In this document: positions 1 to 7,702 of the stretch, piece by piece | How positions within the stretch are numbered: the first letter of the stretch is position 1 | Layout: each line of letters starts with the position of its first letter | Source of the DNA: an uncultured Clostridia bacterium | GTDB lineage: Bacteria > Bacillota > Clostridia > Oscillospirales > Ruminococcaceae | Length of the DNA stretch: 16,825 nucleotides | NCBI GenBank assembly: GCA_947165805.1 | Contig: CAMVBT010000018.1 | Location: 1 to 16,825 of the forward strand | Direction: 5' to 3' | Made by a program: the position numbers and the translations under genes | Notes under the pieces: model-generated | Database searches by the model: none | What the model was told of the DNA's origin: nothing | Seen by the model: the letters and a program-made list of their open reading frames with translations, nothing else

Positions 1-331
1 GCTTTATGTACGGACGCGCTCCGTCGTGAACGAGCACGATGTCCGCGTTCTCACTGCACTCAAACGCGCGACGCGCCGAGGACACGCGGGTATCGCCGCC
101 CGCGGTGACGGTCTTCAGCTTCGTGATGCCGTATTCCCCGCACAGCTCCCGCACCCTGCTCATATCTGCTTCACGCGCCGCTATGATGATGTCCGTGATC
201 TCCGGGCAGCTCTCAAACGCCAGCGCGCTCTTTATTATCACCGGTACGCCCCCGATCTCCGCGAACTGCTTGTTTATGCCGTTCATGCGGCTCGAGGAGC
301 CCCCCGCGAGTATAAGTACATCGACTTTCAT
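1..331 (-). CDS. ispD: 2-C-methyl-D-erythritol 4-phosphate cytidylyltransferase IspD, N-terminal half (cut by window start)
   Basis: The first ~110 residues of a cytidylyltransferase are present, reading leftward off the window. The nucleotide-binding loop AGGSSSRM (residues 9-16) is followed by NKQF (20-23), GGDTR (78-82) and the IspD signature VHDGARP (101-107), which together identify the family. IspD transfers CMP from CTP to methylerythritol 4-phosphate in the cytoplasmic MEP route to isoprenoids. The family is about 230 residues long, so roughly half is missing only because the window ends. The ATG at 331 lies 10 bases beyond the TAA of the lipoprotein gene, and the ribosome binding site (TAAGGA) overlaps that stop, so the two are very probably cotranscribed. 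IspD is known from family knowledge; cotranscription is inferred from spacing. Confidence 0.93.
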   Translation of the reverse strand, partial: MKVDVLILAGGSSSRMNGINKQFAEIGGVPVIIKSALAFESCPEITDIIIAAREADMSRVRELCGEYGITKLKTVTAGGDTRVSSARRAFECSENADIVLVHDGARPYIK

Positions 332-341
332 CGTTTTTTCC

Positions 342-2675
342 TTATTTCATCTTTATCTTGTGGAGCTCGTCTGCCTGTCCGTACCACTCGGTCATATCAC
401 GGGTCAGCGAGGCTCTGTCCAGACGCAGGGCGCTGTAAAATACGCTGACCGTGCGCTTGTACAGCGGTATCTCCGCCGCGTACTCATATATCATCTTGTC
501 GTACAGCGCGGCATAAGCTGCCTGCGCGTCCTCCGCGGAGGCTTCCTCGGCCGCGGTTATGAGCTCGCCGAGCTCGCCTGCAAGCTCCTTCGACAGCGGA
601 GACGCGAATTTCCCGCGCAGCATTCCCGAGTAGGAAAGCGCCCCGAGCGCGGCGTTCCCCGCCGTGATGTCGTCGTAGTACAAACCCGCATCGGGCATAT
701 CCGTCACATTCAGCGTAATGCCTATCTCGGAAAGCAGCCTTGCGGACTGCTCGAAAGCGTATTTCGCGGGGTGATCCCCTGCGCCGCTGCCCGAGTATTC
801 GGCGGTGAATACGAGCCTTCCGCCCTCGGGAGCTTCGGTGACCTTGCCGTTCTCCACGGTATAGCCGGCCTTTTCAAGGAAGCCGAGACAGGCGTTCCTG
901 ACCGCGTTGCGGCGCTCGATGTCGGTCATTCCCTCGGTGAAAACAGGCTCGCCCTTCGCATCGACGGTGTAGGGAGCCTTGTAGTCCTCCGCGGAGGTGT
1001 CGATAATGATATTCCCGATACACGGCAGCTCCGCGGGAACTGCGCCGTCCTTAAAATACTCTCTTACCGACCTGTCGCGGAAGTACGCCGTCACCGCGGC
1101 AAGAGCCTTGCGCAGAGCACAGCTCTGCTCGGAGAACGGTTCGCCGGCTATGTTCACGACATTCACGTCAAAGGCCGCGTAACCGTAGCCCGCGCCGCAG
1201 ATGATGCCGGTATATATCTTCTCGAGCGAACGGTTCGCCTCATCGCGCTGCTCCGTCAGGCCGGCGGAAACCTGCGCCGAGGTGATGTCCGCTATGCCGT
1301 CGGCTATGAGCGCAACAGGGTCGCTGCCGGAAATTACCGTTATATTCGCTGTCTGCGGACTGCCGCCGCGGAAATTATCGTTCGCGGTCAGCATCATGCG
1401 GTCGGTCTCCGCTTCCGCGAAAGTATATGCTCCGGAGCCCATGGGCTCACCGGCGTGAACGGTCACGAGCTCCGAAGCCTTTCCCTTTGCGAAGCCGAAC
1501 CTGTTCTTTTCATAATCGTACTGTTCTTCGCTGCCGTAATAATGCAGCGGCGCTATCGGAAGTCCGCAGAGCGCGTCTTCAAGGCGCTTTCCTCCTCCGT
1601 GCACCGTGACCGCGAGGCTGAATTTTCCGGTCTTGACTATGCCCGATATGTTTTTCACGGGACCCGCGGAGCCGCCGTCCTCGGCCTGCTGCTTCGAGGT
1701 GAGGAAGGCTATCGCTATCGAAAGCGCGTCGCTGTCGAATGCGCTGCCGTCGCCCGCCGTAAGAGCCGCGAGCCTGCGGTAATCGGCGCCGTAGCCGTCC
1801 GCGACATCGGAAATCACCCTGTCCTTATCCGCGCCCTCCGGCACCTCATAGGACTTGTCCGCCGCGCAGAAGAAGACGAACAGCTTCATCGGGTCGGGAT
1901 ATGTGGCGGTATAGATATCATACGAATTGTCGCTGTACAGAGCCTCGACGTTCTTGTACTGTTCTTTCAGCACGGGTATTATCAGCTTTTCACGGATAAG
2001 CGGAACAATTTCCTCGGAGGCGAGAGCCTCCGTAAGCTGCTCGTCGGTCAGCTCCTCGGCTATCGGGCTGTTGTATATGTAGTTCCGGGCTCCGACGATA
2101 TCCGCGTCCCGGAGCCCGTCATCGAGCCCCAGACAGAGCGCCGCGTACAGCGTGAAAATGACGTCGTCGGCGTCAAGCACCTCGCCGTCCGCAAATCCGA
2201 CATCTGTGCGCAGGCTGAAAGCGTAGGTAGTCGTGCCGTTCTCCTCGTCATGGGTGACGGCGGTATCCGCGATGCCCTCATAGTCGTACTTTCTGCCGCT
2301 GTACATCTCCGACACGCCCGTAACGCCGTTAAGCACGGTGTTCCCGGAGCGCGTCCTGCCGAGCAGCCGCGTGAAGCAGGCCTTCGAGATCAGTCTGTCG
2401 AAATCCGTTTCGCTGACGAACGGCGAATAGTCGGCATCAAGTCCGTCCGCCGAGATCACCAGCGGCTTGACTTCCCTGACTGCTGTCTCAGCGGGCTCGT
2501 CCTCGCCGTCCAGCGCCGCCGCGGCGCTCACGGGAGCTTTCGTCGCTGCGGTCGTGGAGACAGCCGGAGCCTCCGAAGCGGCAGTCGTATCCGCGGGAGC
2601 CTCCGGCGCCCTGCCGCAGCCCGCCAGCAGTGCCGCGCATATAATTACGGAAATTATCCCTTTTATTTTTTTCAT
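342..2675 (-). CDS. Family 5 (oligopeptide/nickel-type) ABC transporter solute-binding lipoprotein
   Basis: A 777-residue exported lipoprotein. The signal peptide MKKIKG plus hydrophobic stretch ends in the lipobox L17-A-G-C20. A low-complexity Ala/Thr/Pro linker (about 21-66) follows, as in surface-tethered binding proteins. Residues 151-172 (YAFSLR...FADG...DADDV) match the family 5 solute-binding signature, normally Y-x-F-x-L-R-x-x-V-x-F-x-D-G-x-x-x-x-A-x-D-V. It would capture a peptide or similar solute outside the membrane; the ligand cannot be told from sequence. At 777 residues it is longer than the usual 500-600. No permease or ATPase gene lies beside it, so it is either an orphan receptor or works with a transporter encoded elsewhere. 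The start is set by GGAGGAATGTT just before the ATG. A consensus promoter lies 60 bases upstream, and ispD follows directly. Confidence 0.85.
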   Translation of the reverse strand: MKKIKGIISVIICAALLAGCGRAPEAPADTTAASEAPAVSTTAATKAPVSAAAALDGEDEPAETAVREVKPLVISADGLDADYSPFVSETDFDRLISKACFTRLLGRTRSGNTVLNGVTGVSEMYSGRKYDYEGIADTAVTHDEENGTTTYAFSLRTDVGFADGEVLDADDVIFTLYAALCLGLDDGLRDADIVGARNYIYNSPIAEELTDEQLTEALASEEIVPLIREKLIIPVLKEQYKNVEALYSDNSYDIYTATYPDPMKLFVFFCAADKSYEVPEGADKDRVISDVADGYGADYRRLAALTAGDGSAFDSDALSIAIAFLTSKQQAEDGGSAGPVKNISGIVKTGKFSLAVTVHGGGKRLEDALCGLPIAPLHYYGSEEQYDYEKNRFGFAKGKASELVTVHAGEPMGSGAYTFAEAETDRMMLTANDNFRGGSPQTANITVISGSDPVALIADGIADITSAQVSAGLTEQRDEANRSLEKIYTGIICGAGYGYAAFDVNVVNIAGEPFSEQSCALRKALAAVTAYFRDRSVREYFKDGAVPAELPCIGNIIIDTSAEDYKAPYTVDAKGEPVFTEGMTDIERRNAVRNACLGFLEKAGYTVENGKVTEAPEGGRLVFTAEYSGSGAGDHPAKYAFEQSARLLSEIGITLNVTDMPDAGLYYDDITAGNAALGALSYSGMLRGKFASPLSKELAGELGELITAAEEASAEDAQAAYAALYDKMIYEYAAEIPLYKRTVSVFYSALRLDRASLTRDMTEWYGQADELHKIKMK

Positions 2676-2740
2676 AACATTCCTCCGCGGGAAACTGTTG
2701 AACGATCGGTATGTTTTCTGTAAAAAACAATAGTGCTCTT

Positions 2741-2769
2741 ATTATAATACAAAATCGCCCGCTTGTCAA
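2741..2769 (-). promoter_or_regulatory. Sigma-A promoter of the lipoprotein-ispD unit
   Basis: On the minus strand TTGACA (2769-2764), a 17-base spacer and TATAAT (2746-2741) form a perfect consensus promoter. Transcription should begin near 2734, leaving a leader of about 60 bases before the lipoprotein ATG at 2675. Confidence 0.88.
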
Positions 2770-2799
2770 ATCGTTTTTTGTCACGGGCTGTCGGGAGCC

Positions 2800-2841
2800 G
2801 AAATAAAACAGACTGCCGCCCGTTGCCGGGTGACAGTCTGT
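2800..2841 (-). terminator. Intrinsic terminator of the two-gene membrane protein unit
   Basis: ACAGACTG (2808-2815) pairs with CAGTCTGT (2834-2841), and CCCG/CGGG pair inside. On the minus strand the stem is followed by a T-rich tail (TTTTATTT). It starts about 20 bases past the stop at 2863 and lies before the next promoter. Confidence 0.82.
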
Positions 2842-2862
2842 CCGTCCTGTCATTCTGTTGAT

Positions 2863-3312
2863 TCAGTCTTTCTTCCTCTTGCTCTCGATCATTTCGCCTA
2901 TCACATGGATAGTGTTCGTGATGAACGAGTTCAGGATAAAAGCGTCGAAGTAAACGCCGAGAGTCAGGCAGTCGGAAGCCGCGGAGTGCGATGCGGTATC
3001 CTTGAAGCCTGTGCAGAAGCGGCATACGCCCTTGACGATATCGTAGTGATATCCGTTCCTGCAGGCCTCGTTCACCGTGATGCAGGCGGCAGCCGCGAGC
3101 ATCTCGATAAGCGCGTAGATTACGAAAGTCCACGCCGCTATGACCTGTATCCGCTTGTAGAGCGCGGGGTCTATATCGGACTCGCCCTTTTCATAGATGT
3201 GTCTGAATATCATGAAGGCAAATCCCGCGATAAGCACAAGGATCGAAAGTATCATCAGTATCATCGGTACAACGGGTATACCGAGCTTATCCATAAACAG
3301 TGAAAGAATCAT
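2863..3312 (-). CDS. Small three-pass membrane protein of unknown function
   Basis: A 149-residue protein that I do not recognise. Three hydrophobic segments are visible at about residues 13-36, 57-80 and 115-138. A loop of about 35 residues between the second and third carries cysteines, including a C97-x-x-C100 pair and further cysteines at 84 and 115. The C-terminus is basic (SKRKKD). The cysteine pattern could bind a metal or form disulfides, but nothing proves this. The start at 3312 is chosen because GGGGAGG stands seven bases upstream; Met7 is a weaker alternative. The gene begins 13 bases after the stop of the upstream membrane protein and shares its promoter. Both proteins are small and polytopic, so they may work together. 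Confidence 0.72.
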   Translation of the reverse strand: MILSLFMDKLGIPVVPMILMILSILVLIAGFAFMIFRHIYEKGESDIDPALYKRIQVIAAWTFVIYALIEMLAAAACITVNEACRNGYHYDIVKGVCRFCTGFKDTASHSAASDCLTLGVYFDAFILNSFITNTIHVIGEMIESKRKKD

Positions 3313-3325
3313 ACATCTGCCTCCC

Positions 3326-3817
3326 CTACATCATCGGCATATAAGCGAAGTGCTTGCCGCCGAACAGCGCTATGAACGACCATATCGGATTGAGGAGGAA
3401 GTAGAGCAGCCATGCCGAGCCGTTGGTCAGAAGCTCCGTCGAACCCATGATGAAGAATACCACGGTGAAGAGCACGAAAAGTCCGATGTCGATGAAAGCG
3501 AAGAGCTTCGAGCGCTTTATGTAGAGCAGAGTCACCGTAACAGCCGACGCTATCGTATAGAACGCCTGAACATACATACATATCTGAAGTCCGCTGAAGC
3601 AGTCGTTGAGCGTCTTGTTGGTGGAGTTCAGAGCCGTGGCGTTGCTCACAAGGTCATTGAGCGTGGTCGCCCCGAATATGAGCGCGATAAGCGCGCCGAG
3701 TATCATGAATACGCCGATCGTATAGAATACTATCCTCACTATAAGGTAACCCTTGAGCGCGAGACCGAATTCGTCCTCGACGTAGGCTCCGCCTCTCGGT
3801 ACATCCGTATCAGCCAT
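3326..3817 (-). CDS. Small four-pass membrane protein of unknown function
   Basis: A 163-residue protein without a recognised family. A short charged N-terminus (MADTDVPRGG) precedes four hydrophobic segments at about 24-49, 76-100, 104-128 and 136-153. No signal peptide cleavage site or catalytic motif is seen. The start is supported by GAGG eight bases before the ATG and by a consensus promoter about 50 bases upstream. It is the first gene of a two-gene unit with the three-pass membrane protein at 2863-3312. The overall layout resembles generic DUF membrane proteins of Clostridia; no function is proposed. Confidence 0.74.
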   Translation of the reverse strand: MADTDVPRGGAYVEDEFGLALKGYLIVRIVFYTIGVFMILGALIALIFGATTLNDLVSNATALNSTNKTLNDCFSGLQICMYVQAFYTIASAVTVTLLYIKRSKLFAFIDIGLFVLFTVVFFIMGSTELLTNGSAWLLYFLLNPIWSFIALFGGKHFAYMPMM

Positions 3818-3865
3818 ACATAAAACCTCTTTTCCGTAAAAATGAGCATAGTGATGCTTAAATAA

Positions 3866-3894
3866 AGTATAGCATATTTTTATCTGTGTGTCAA
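3866..3894 (-). promoter_or_regulatory. Sigma-A promoter of the membrane protein pair
   Basis: On the minus strand TTGACA (3894-3889), 17 bases, then TATACT (3871-3866). The predicted start is near 3859, about 40 bases before the ATG at 3817. The promoter sits in the 166-base gap after the ANTAR gene. No convincing terminator for the ANTAR gene was found in that gap; only a weak GTTTTGCC/GGCAAAAAAC pairing (about 3910-3945) is visible. Confidence 0.85.
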
Positions 3895-3983
3895 TACGAA
3901 AGCAGGCCTGTTTTTTGCCGCTGTAAACGATTTAGGCAAAACCCTCATATTTGCGGTGAAATTTTTGTTATATATCACAACTG

Positions 3984-4547
3984 CTATATGAGAAGTCCGT
4001 TTATGATGTCCTCCGCGACCTCATGCTTGGGGACGCGCAGATCCATGGCGAGCTTCTGTATGCGGCGGTGAGCCTCGTCTTCGGTGAGGGACTCCTTGCC
4101 CATGACTATGAGCGTGGCGCGGTGCATAAGGCGCTCGTGCTCAGCCTCCTGCTTGAGCTCCGCGATGCGGCGGCGGTAGCCCTCCTCGCTGACGGCGTTT
4201 GTCTCGCAGAAACGTATCGCCTGCATGAGCGCGGTCTTGCTGACGGGCTTTGTCACGATGTAGACACCGAGCGGAGCAAGCTTTTTGACGGCGGCATCCG
4301 CGGCCTCCTCGCGCACTATCGCGATAAGGTGCGCCGAGGTCTTTTCCCGCAGCTCCGACAGCAGCTCGAGCCCGCTCTCGTTCTCCAGCGGCACCGATAT
4401 GAAGATGACGCTGTACATGCTCAGGTCTATCCCGCGCACCGTCATTCCGTCGGTGGCGGAGGTCACCTCGCAGGTCTCCGGGTCAACGCGCTCGCCGAGT
4501 ATGCGGCAGGCCTCCGCCGTTTTTGCGGCTATAAGGACTTTCTTCAC
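3984..4547 (-). CDS. ANTAR-domain regulator with a degenerate receiver domain
   Basis: A 187-residue protein. Residues 1-115 fold like a response-regulator receiver: an opening MKKVLIAAK strand and the switch lysine in VTKP (K100) are visible. The phospho-acceptor position, however, reads FISVP, with S51 where Asp is expected. Residues 123-187 form an ANTAR RNA-binding domain; the segment from GKESLTEDEAH through KLAMDLR to HEVAEDII is diagnostic. ANTAR proteins such as AmiR, NasR and EutV act as antiterminators on paired hairpins in nascent RNA. The start codon is GTG at 4547, overlapping the pgsA stop (GTGA), with GAGGAAGA just upstream, so translation is coupled to pgsA. The missing Asp suggests control other than phosphorylation. 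RNA targets are unknown. Confidence 0.85.
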   Translation of the reverse strand: MKKVLIAAKTAEACRILGERVDPETCEVTSATDGMTVRGIDLSMYSVIFISVPLENESGLELLSELREKTSAHLIAIVREEAADAAVKKLAPLGVYIVTKPVSKTALMQAIRFCETNAVSEEGYRRRIAELKQEAEHERLMHRATLIVMGKESLTEDEAHRRIQKLAMDLRVPKHEVAEDIINGLLI

Positions 4548-5116
4548 TTTTCTTCCTCTTTGAATATTTCCCTGTAATCATACAGATATATGATACCCGA
4601 AAGTACGGTCAGGAACGTGCATATATACATCAGTATGTCCGTTATGAGCTGCACCGGGAGCTCCGTCAGCACGCCGAACTCCCCGGTCAGTATGTGCATT
4701 ATGAGCACCAGACATATCGACACCATTGTCGAGGCGGTCTTAAGCTTGCCCCAGATGTTCGCGGCGATCACCAGCTTCTTCTTGCTGCCCGCGGCGACGA
4801 GCCTTACGCCCGACACCATGAATTCCCTCGCCATTATCAGCCATACCAGCCACGCATAAGTCCAGCCCAGCTCGATGAAGCATATCAGAGCCGCCGCCAC
4901 GAGCACCTTGTCCGCGAGCGGGTCAAGGAACTTCCCGAGGTCGGTTATCATGTTGTACTTCCTCGCGACCTTGCCGTCGAGCATATCCGTGATACTCGCA
5001 AGCGCGAATAGCACCAGCGAGACCGTAAAGCCGTAAGGTATCCCCGTCATCAGCGCCGCGATGAAGAACGGCACAAGTATCACCCTGAACAGGGTCAGTT
5101 TGTTTGCCAGATTCAT
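4544..5116 (-). CDS. pgsA: CDP-diacylglycerol--glycerol-3-phosphate 3-phosphatidyltransferase PgsA
   Basis: A 190-residue integral membrane enzyme that makes phosphatidylglycerophosphate, the committed step to phosphatidylglycerol and cardiolipin. The complete CDP-alcohol phosphotransferase motif is present: D44-x2-D47-G48-x2-A51-R52-x8-G61-x3-D65-x3-D69. The length and the N-terminus MNLANKLTLFR are typical of PgsA, and about five hydrophobic segments follow. The start has GGAGAAG immediately upstream. The stop overlaps the GTG of the ANTAR gene by four bases. Only 57 bases separate it from the GH94 gene, and these are mostly a terminator hairpin. No promoter is visible there, so expression needs either readthrough or a promoter inside the GH94 coding region. 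Confidence 0.94.
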   Translation of the reverse strand: MNLANKLTLFRVILVPFFIAALMTGIPYGFTVSLVLFALASITDMLDGKVARKYNMITDLGKFLDPLADKVLVAAALICFIELGWTYAWLVWLIMAREFMVSGVRLVAAGSKKKLVIAANIWGKLKTASTMVSICLVLIMHILTGEFGVLTELPVQLITDILMYICTFLTVLSGIIYLYDYREIFKEEEK

Positions 5117-5124
5117 AACTTCTC

Positions 5125-5165
5125 CAAAAGCATAGGGAGCCCTGCGGCTTTCGCGCAGGGTTCCC
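5125..5165 (-). terminator. Intrinsic terminator after the GH94 gene
   Basis: A 12-bp stem joins 5135-5146 (GGGAGCCCTGCG) and 5154-5165 (CGCAGGGTTCCC), with one G-U pair and a 7-base loop. On the minus strand it is followed by TATGCTTTT. It begins 9 bases past the GH94 stop and ends just before the pgsA ribosome binding site. Confidence 0.8.
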
Positions 5166-5173
5166 GCTTTGTA

Positions 5174-7555
5174 TTACATTTCTATTATTACTTCGTTCTC
5201 CGCCTTGAGTATGGAGTCCTCGATGAGTATGCCGCCGAGCTTCGTGCCGTTGACGGTGACGCTCTTCACGCCGTGCTCCGAGCCGTTCGGGTTCTTCACG
5301 GTAACGTGGAGCTTCTTGCCGCGGAAGGTCTTATCCATGGTGTATTCCTTCCACTCGGACGGAATGGACGGGTCGATCACAAGTCCCTTTGTCTCGGGGT
5401 TGAGACCGAGTATGCCCTCGGTGGTGCCTACCATTACGGTCGAAGCCGTACCGGTCAGCCAGTGAACGTGAGCACGTCCCGCGAACGGGCTGTCCTTGCC
5501 CTCAACGAACTGTCCGAATACATAGGGCTCGAGAACGCGCAGCTCGGCGTTGTCGTTGTAGGTCGCCGGGGACGCTTCCTTCCAGTACTTGTACGCGCGG
5601 TTGCCGTGTCCGAGCTTGGACTCGGCGAGTATCAGCCAGCCCTGCGGCTGCGAGAATATGCCCGCGTTCTCCTTGGTGCAGGCGTTGAAGCACTGCATCA
5701 GAGCTCCGTCGAAGCCGTGCTTGTCATACGGAGGATACATAACCATAGCGCCGTAAGGCGTGTTGAGCTCTCTCTCGACGCTGTCCATAGCCTTCTCCGC
5801 CTGCTCCTTGGAGGCATAGCCGGAGATGACGGACCATGACTGCGGGTTGAGCCACATGCTCGCCTCGGGATCGGTGCGCTGACCGATAACTGTGCCGTCC
5901 TCCTTGTAGCCGCGTATCCACCTGTCCTCGTTCCAGCAGTCAGCGAGTATCTTGTCGAGCTTAGCCATTGTATCGTCGAGGTACCTGATGTACTCTGTGT
6001 CGTTCTTTTCCTCCGCATACTTCTTCAGTATCTTTATCGCGTAAACGAGCTGGAACGCAACGAACGTGGACTCGCCGAGCTTGCCGAGGCGCAGGCAGTC
6101 GTTCCAGTCGGCGTGCAGACCCGCGGGCATACCGTGGCCGCCGAGGTTGTCCATTGAGAACTTGATCGCTCTCTTGAGGTGGTCGTATACGGTTCCCTTC
6201 TCGCCGTTGTTCGCGTAGAATATCTCCTCATCGAGGAAGGCGCTGTCGCCGCTCTCGGAAACGTACTTGTAAACTGTCGGGAACAGCCAGAGAGCGTCGT
6301 CCGCGCGGTAGCTCGGGTGGCCGGTCTCCTTTACATAGTCCGGATCGTCGGGGGTGTTCTCCTGACCCGCCTTGTGGGTATACTTGACGAGCGGGAGTCC
6401 CGCGCCGTTGGTCACCTGTGCGGAGAGCATGAAGATTATCTGCTTCTTCGCCATTTCGGGCGCGAGGTGGATTATGCCCTGTATATCCTGTACGGTGTCG
6501 CGGTAGCCGAAGCCGTTGCGCAGACCGCAGTACTGGAACGAAGCCGCTCTCGACCATGTGAAGGTGATGAAGCAGTTGTAGGCGTTCCATACGTTGACGA
6601 TGTTGTTGAAGTTCTCGTCGGGTGTATGCACCTGGAGATTGTCGAGCTTGCTGTGCCAGTAGTTTTTCAGCACTTCGAGCTCCTCGTCGCATACGCCGGG
6701 CTTCTCATATCTCGCGATTATCTTCTCGGCCTCGTCCTCGGGCTTCTGACCGAGCAGGTATATGAATTCCTTTGTCTCGCCGGGAGCGAGGGTTATATCG
6801 GACTGGAGAGCACCGCAGGAGTTGGCGTTGAAGTTGAGGTCGTTGTTCAGGTCTGCCGACGCGCCCACGGGGTTCGCGTAGCTGTGGTAGCTGCCGACGA
6901 ACTTGTCCCTGTCGCCGCAGTACTTGTCGATCTTCTGTCCGGCAAGACCGAGGAAGCGGTTGAGCAGAGGATTCCTGAACACCTCATTCTGCTTCTGGAG
7001 GATATACTTGCCCTTGAAGTAGGTATGTGTGATGAACAGTGTGTACTGGAGATTTACCTGATCCTGCTCATAGTTGTTGTCGTTCACGAATTCGCAGTAG
7101 CCCGTAACAGCCAGCTTGCGGGGCTTGCTGCCGGTGTTGGTGATCTTCGAGCGCCATACCTCGTAGGTCGCGTCCTTGGGGACGTAGTAGAGAGTTTCGG
7201 ACTTTATATCCGAGTATTCGGAGGTTATCACGGTGTAAGCCGTGCCGTGGCGGCACTCGCTCTTGTACGCGTCGAGGGGCTTGCACACCGGCGACCACGA
7301 TGCCGACCAGTAATCTCCGGTCTCCGCGTCGCGGATATAGATATATCTGCCGGGCTGGTCGGTAGCAACGGAGTTGAAGCGGTAACGTATAATACGTCCG
7401 TTCGCGCCGGACTTAACGAAGCTGTAGCCGCCTGCGTTATTGGATATTATCGCGCCGTATTCGGGGGAGCCGAGGTAATTCGCCCATGCCGAGGGTGTAT
7501 CGGGTCTTGTTATGACATATTCCTTGTTTTTTTCGTCGAAAAAGCCGTAATTCAT
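5174..7555 (-). CDS. cbp: GH94 cellobiose phosphorylase
   Basis: A 793-residue cytoplasmic enzyme without a signal peptide. The N-terminus (MNYGFFDEKN, YVITRPDTP, WANYLGS, AGGYSF) is the hallmark opening of Ruminococcus-type cellobiose phosphorylases. Residues ~1-290 form the beta-sandwich domain, then the (alpha/alpha)6 barrel. The active-site segment HADWNDC (D483 and D486) holds the general acid of GH94, and GLRNGFGYRDTVQD (345-358) is a substrate-site segment. It cleaves cellobiose with phosphate to glucose 1-phosphate plus glucose, saving ATP. Cellodextrin phosphorylase is less likely because of length and N-terminus. The start at 7555 is preferred over an in-frame ATG at 7615: AGGAGGG lies 10 bases upstream of 7555, and the promoter places 7615 at the transcript's very 5' end. 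Confidence 0.94.
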   Translation of the reverse strand: MNYGFFDEKNKEYVITRPDTPSAWANYLGSPEYGAIISNNAGGYSFVKSGANGRIIRYRFNSVATDQPGRYIYIRDAETGDYWSASWSPVCKPLDAYKSECRHGTAYTVITSEYSDIKSETLYYVPKDATYEVWRSKITNTGSKPRKLAVTGYCEFVNDNNYEQDQVNLQYTLFITHTYFKGKYILQKQNEVFRNPLLNRFLGLAGQKIDKYCGDRDKFVGSYHSYANPVGASADLNNDLNFNANSCGALQSDITLAPGETKEFIYLLGQKPEDEAEKIIARYEKPGVCDEELEVLKNYWHSKLDNLQVHTPDENFNNIVNVWNAYNCFITFTWSRAASFQYCGLRNGFGYRDTVQDIQGIIHLAPEMAKKQIIFMLSAQVTNGAGLPLVKYTHKAGQENTPDDPDYVKETGHPSYRADDALWLFPTVYKYVSESGDSAFLDEEIFYANNGEKGTVYDHLKRAIKFSMDNLGGHGMPAGLHADWNDCLRLGKLGESTFVAFQLVYAIKILKKYAEEKNDTEYIRYLDDTMAKLDKILADCWNEDRWIRGYKEDGTVIGQRTDPEASMWLNPQSWSVISGYASKEQAEKAMDSVERELNTPYGAMVMYPPYDKHGFDGALMQCFNACTKENAGIFSQPQGWLILAESKLGHGNRAYKYWKEASPATYNDNAELRVLEPYVFGQFVEGKDSPFAGRAHVHWLTGTASTVMVGTTEGILGLNPETKGLVIDPSIPSEWKEYTMDKTFRGKKLHVTVKNPNGSEHGVKSVTVNGTKLGGILIEDSILKAENEVIIEM

Positions 7556-7627
7556 TGAGCTTTTGCCCTCCTTGAAGTTATTCGGCTGCGTGAGCGTTTG
7601 CATCTTTCTCCGCACCGTTATATTAAC

Positions 7628-7656
7628 ATTATATCAGCAAATCCCGCATTGCACAA
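7628..7656 (-). promoter_or_regulatory. Extended -10 promoter of the GH94 gene
   Basis: On the minus strand TTGTGC (7656-7651), 17 bases, then TATAAT (7633-7628), with the extended -10 TGA directly before it. The -35 box is poor (3 of 6), as expected for a promoter that needs an activator or is otherwise regulated. The predicted leader is about 65 bases. Confidence 0.72.
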
Positions 7657-7674
7657 GGGCGGTAATTTGCACAA
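7649..7674. promoter_or_regulatory. Direct repeat TTGCACAA at the GH94 -35 region (candidate regulator site)
   Basis: TTGCACAA occurs at 7649-7656 and again at 7667-7674, start-to-start 18 bases. The first copy covers the -35 box and the second lies just upstream. Spacing near two helical turns on one DNA face fits an activator or repressor dimer. The regulator is unknown. Confidence 0.4.
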
Positions 7675-7702
7675 ATATTTTCTCAGGGATTTATGCAATA
7701 TG

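Noticed and set aside
39..2723. An 894-codon open frame on the plus strand opposite the lipoprotein gene
   Set aside because: It is Arg/Val/Gly-rich with no domain, no ribosome binding site, and lies antisense to a gene with signal peptide, promoter and family motif. Long antisense frames are common in GC-rich coding DNA.
3910..3945. Terminator after the ANTAR gene
   Set aside because: The only pairing (GTTTTGCC with GGCAAAAAAC) is weak and lacks a T-run after the stem on the minus strand.
6179..7558. A 459-codon open frame on the plus strand opposite the GH94 gene
   Set aside because: Its translation has no recognisable domain and mirrors the codon bias of the highly conserved GH94 gene.
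7556..7615. A 20-residue N-terminal extension of the GH94 protein starting at 7615
   Set aside because: The extension has no homology to GH94 openings, lies at the predicted transcript 5' end, and a strong ribosome binding site precedes the ATG at 7555.
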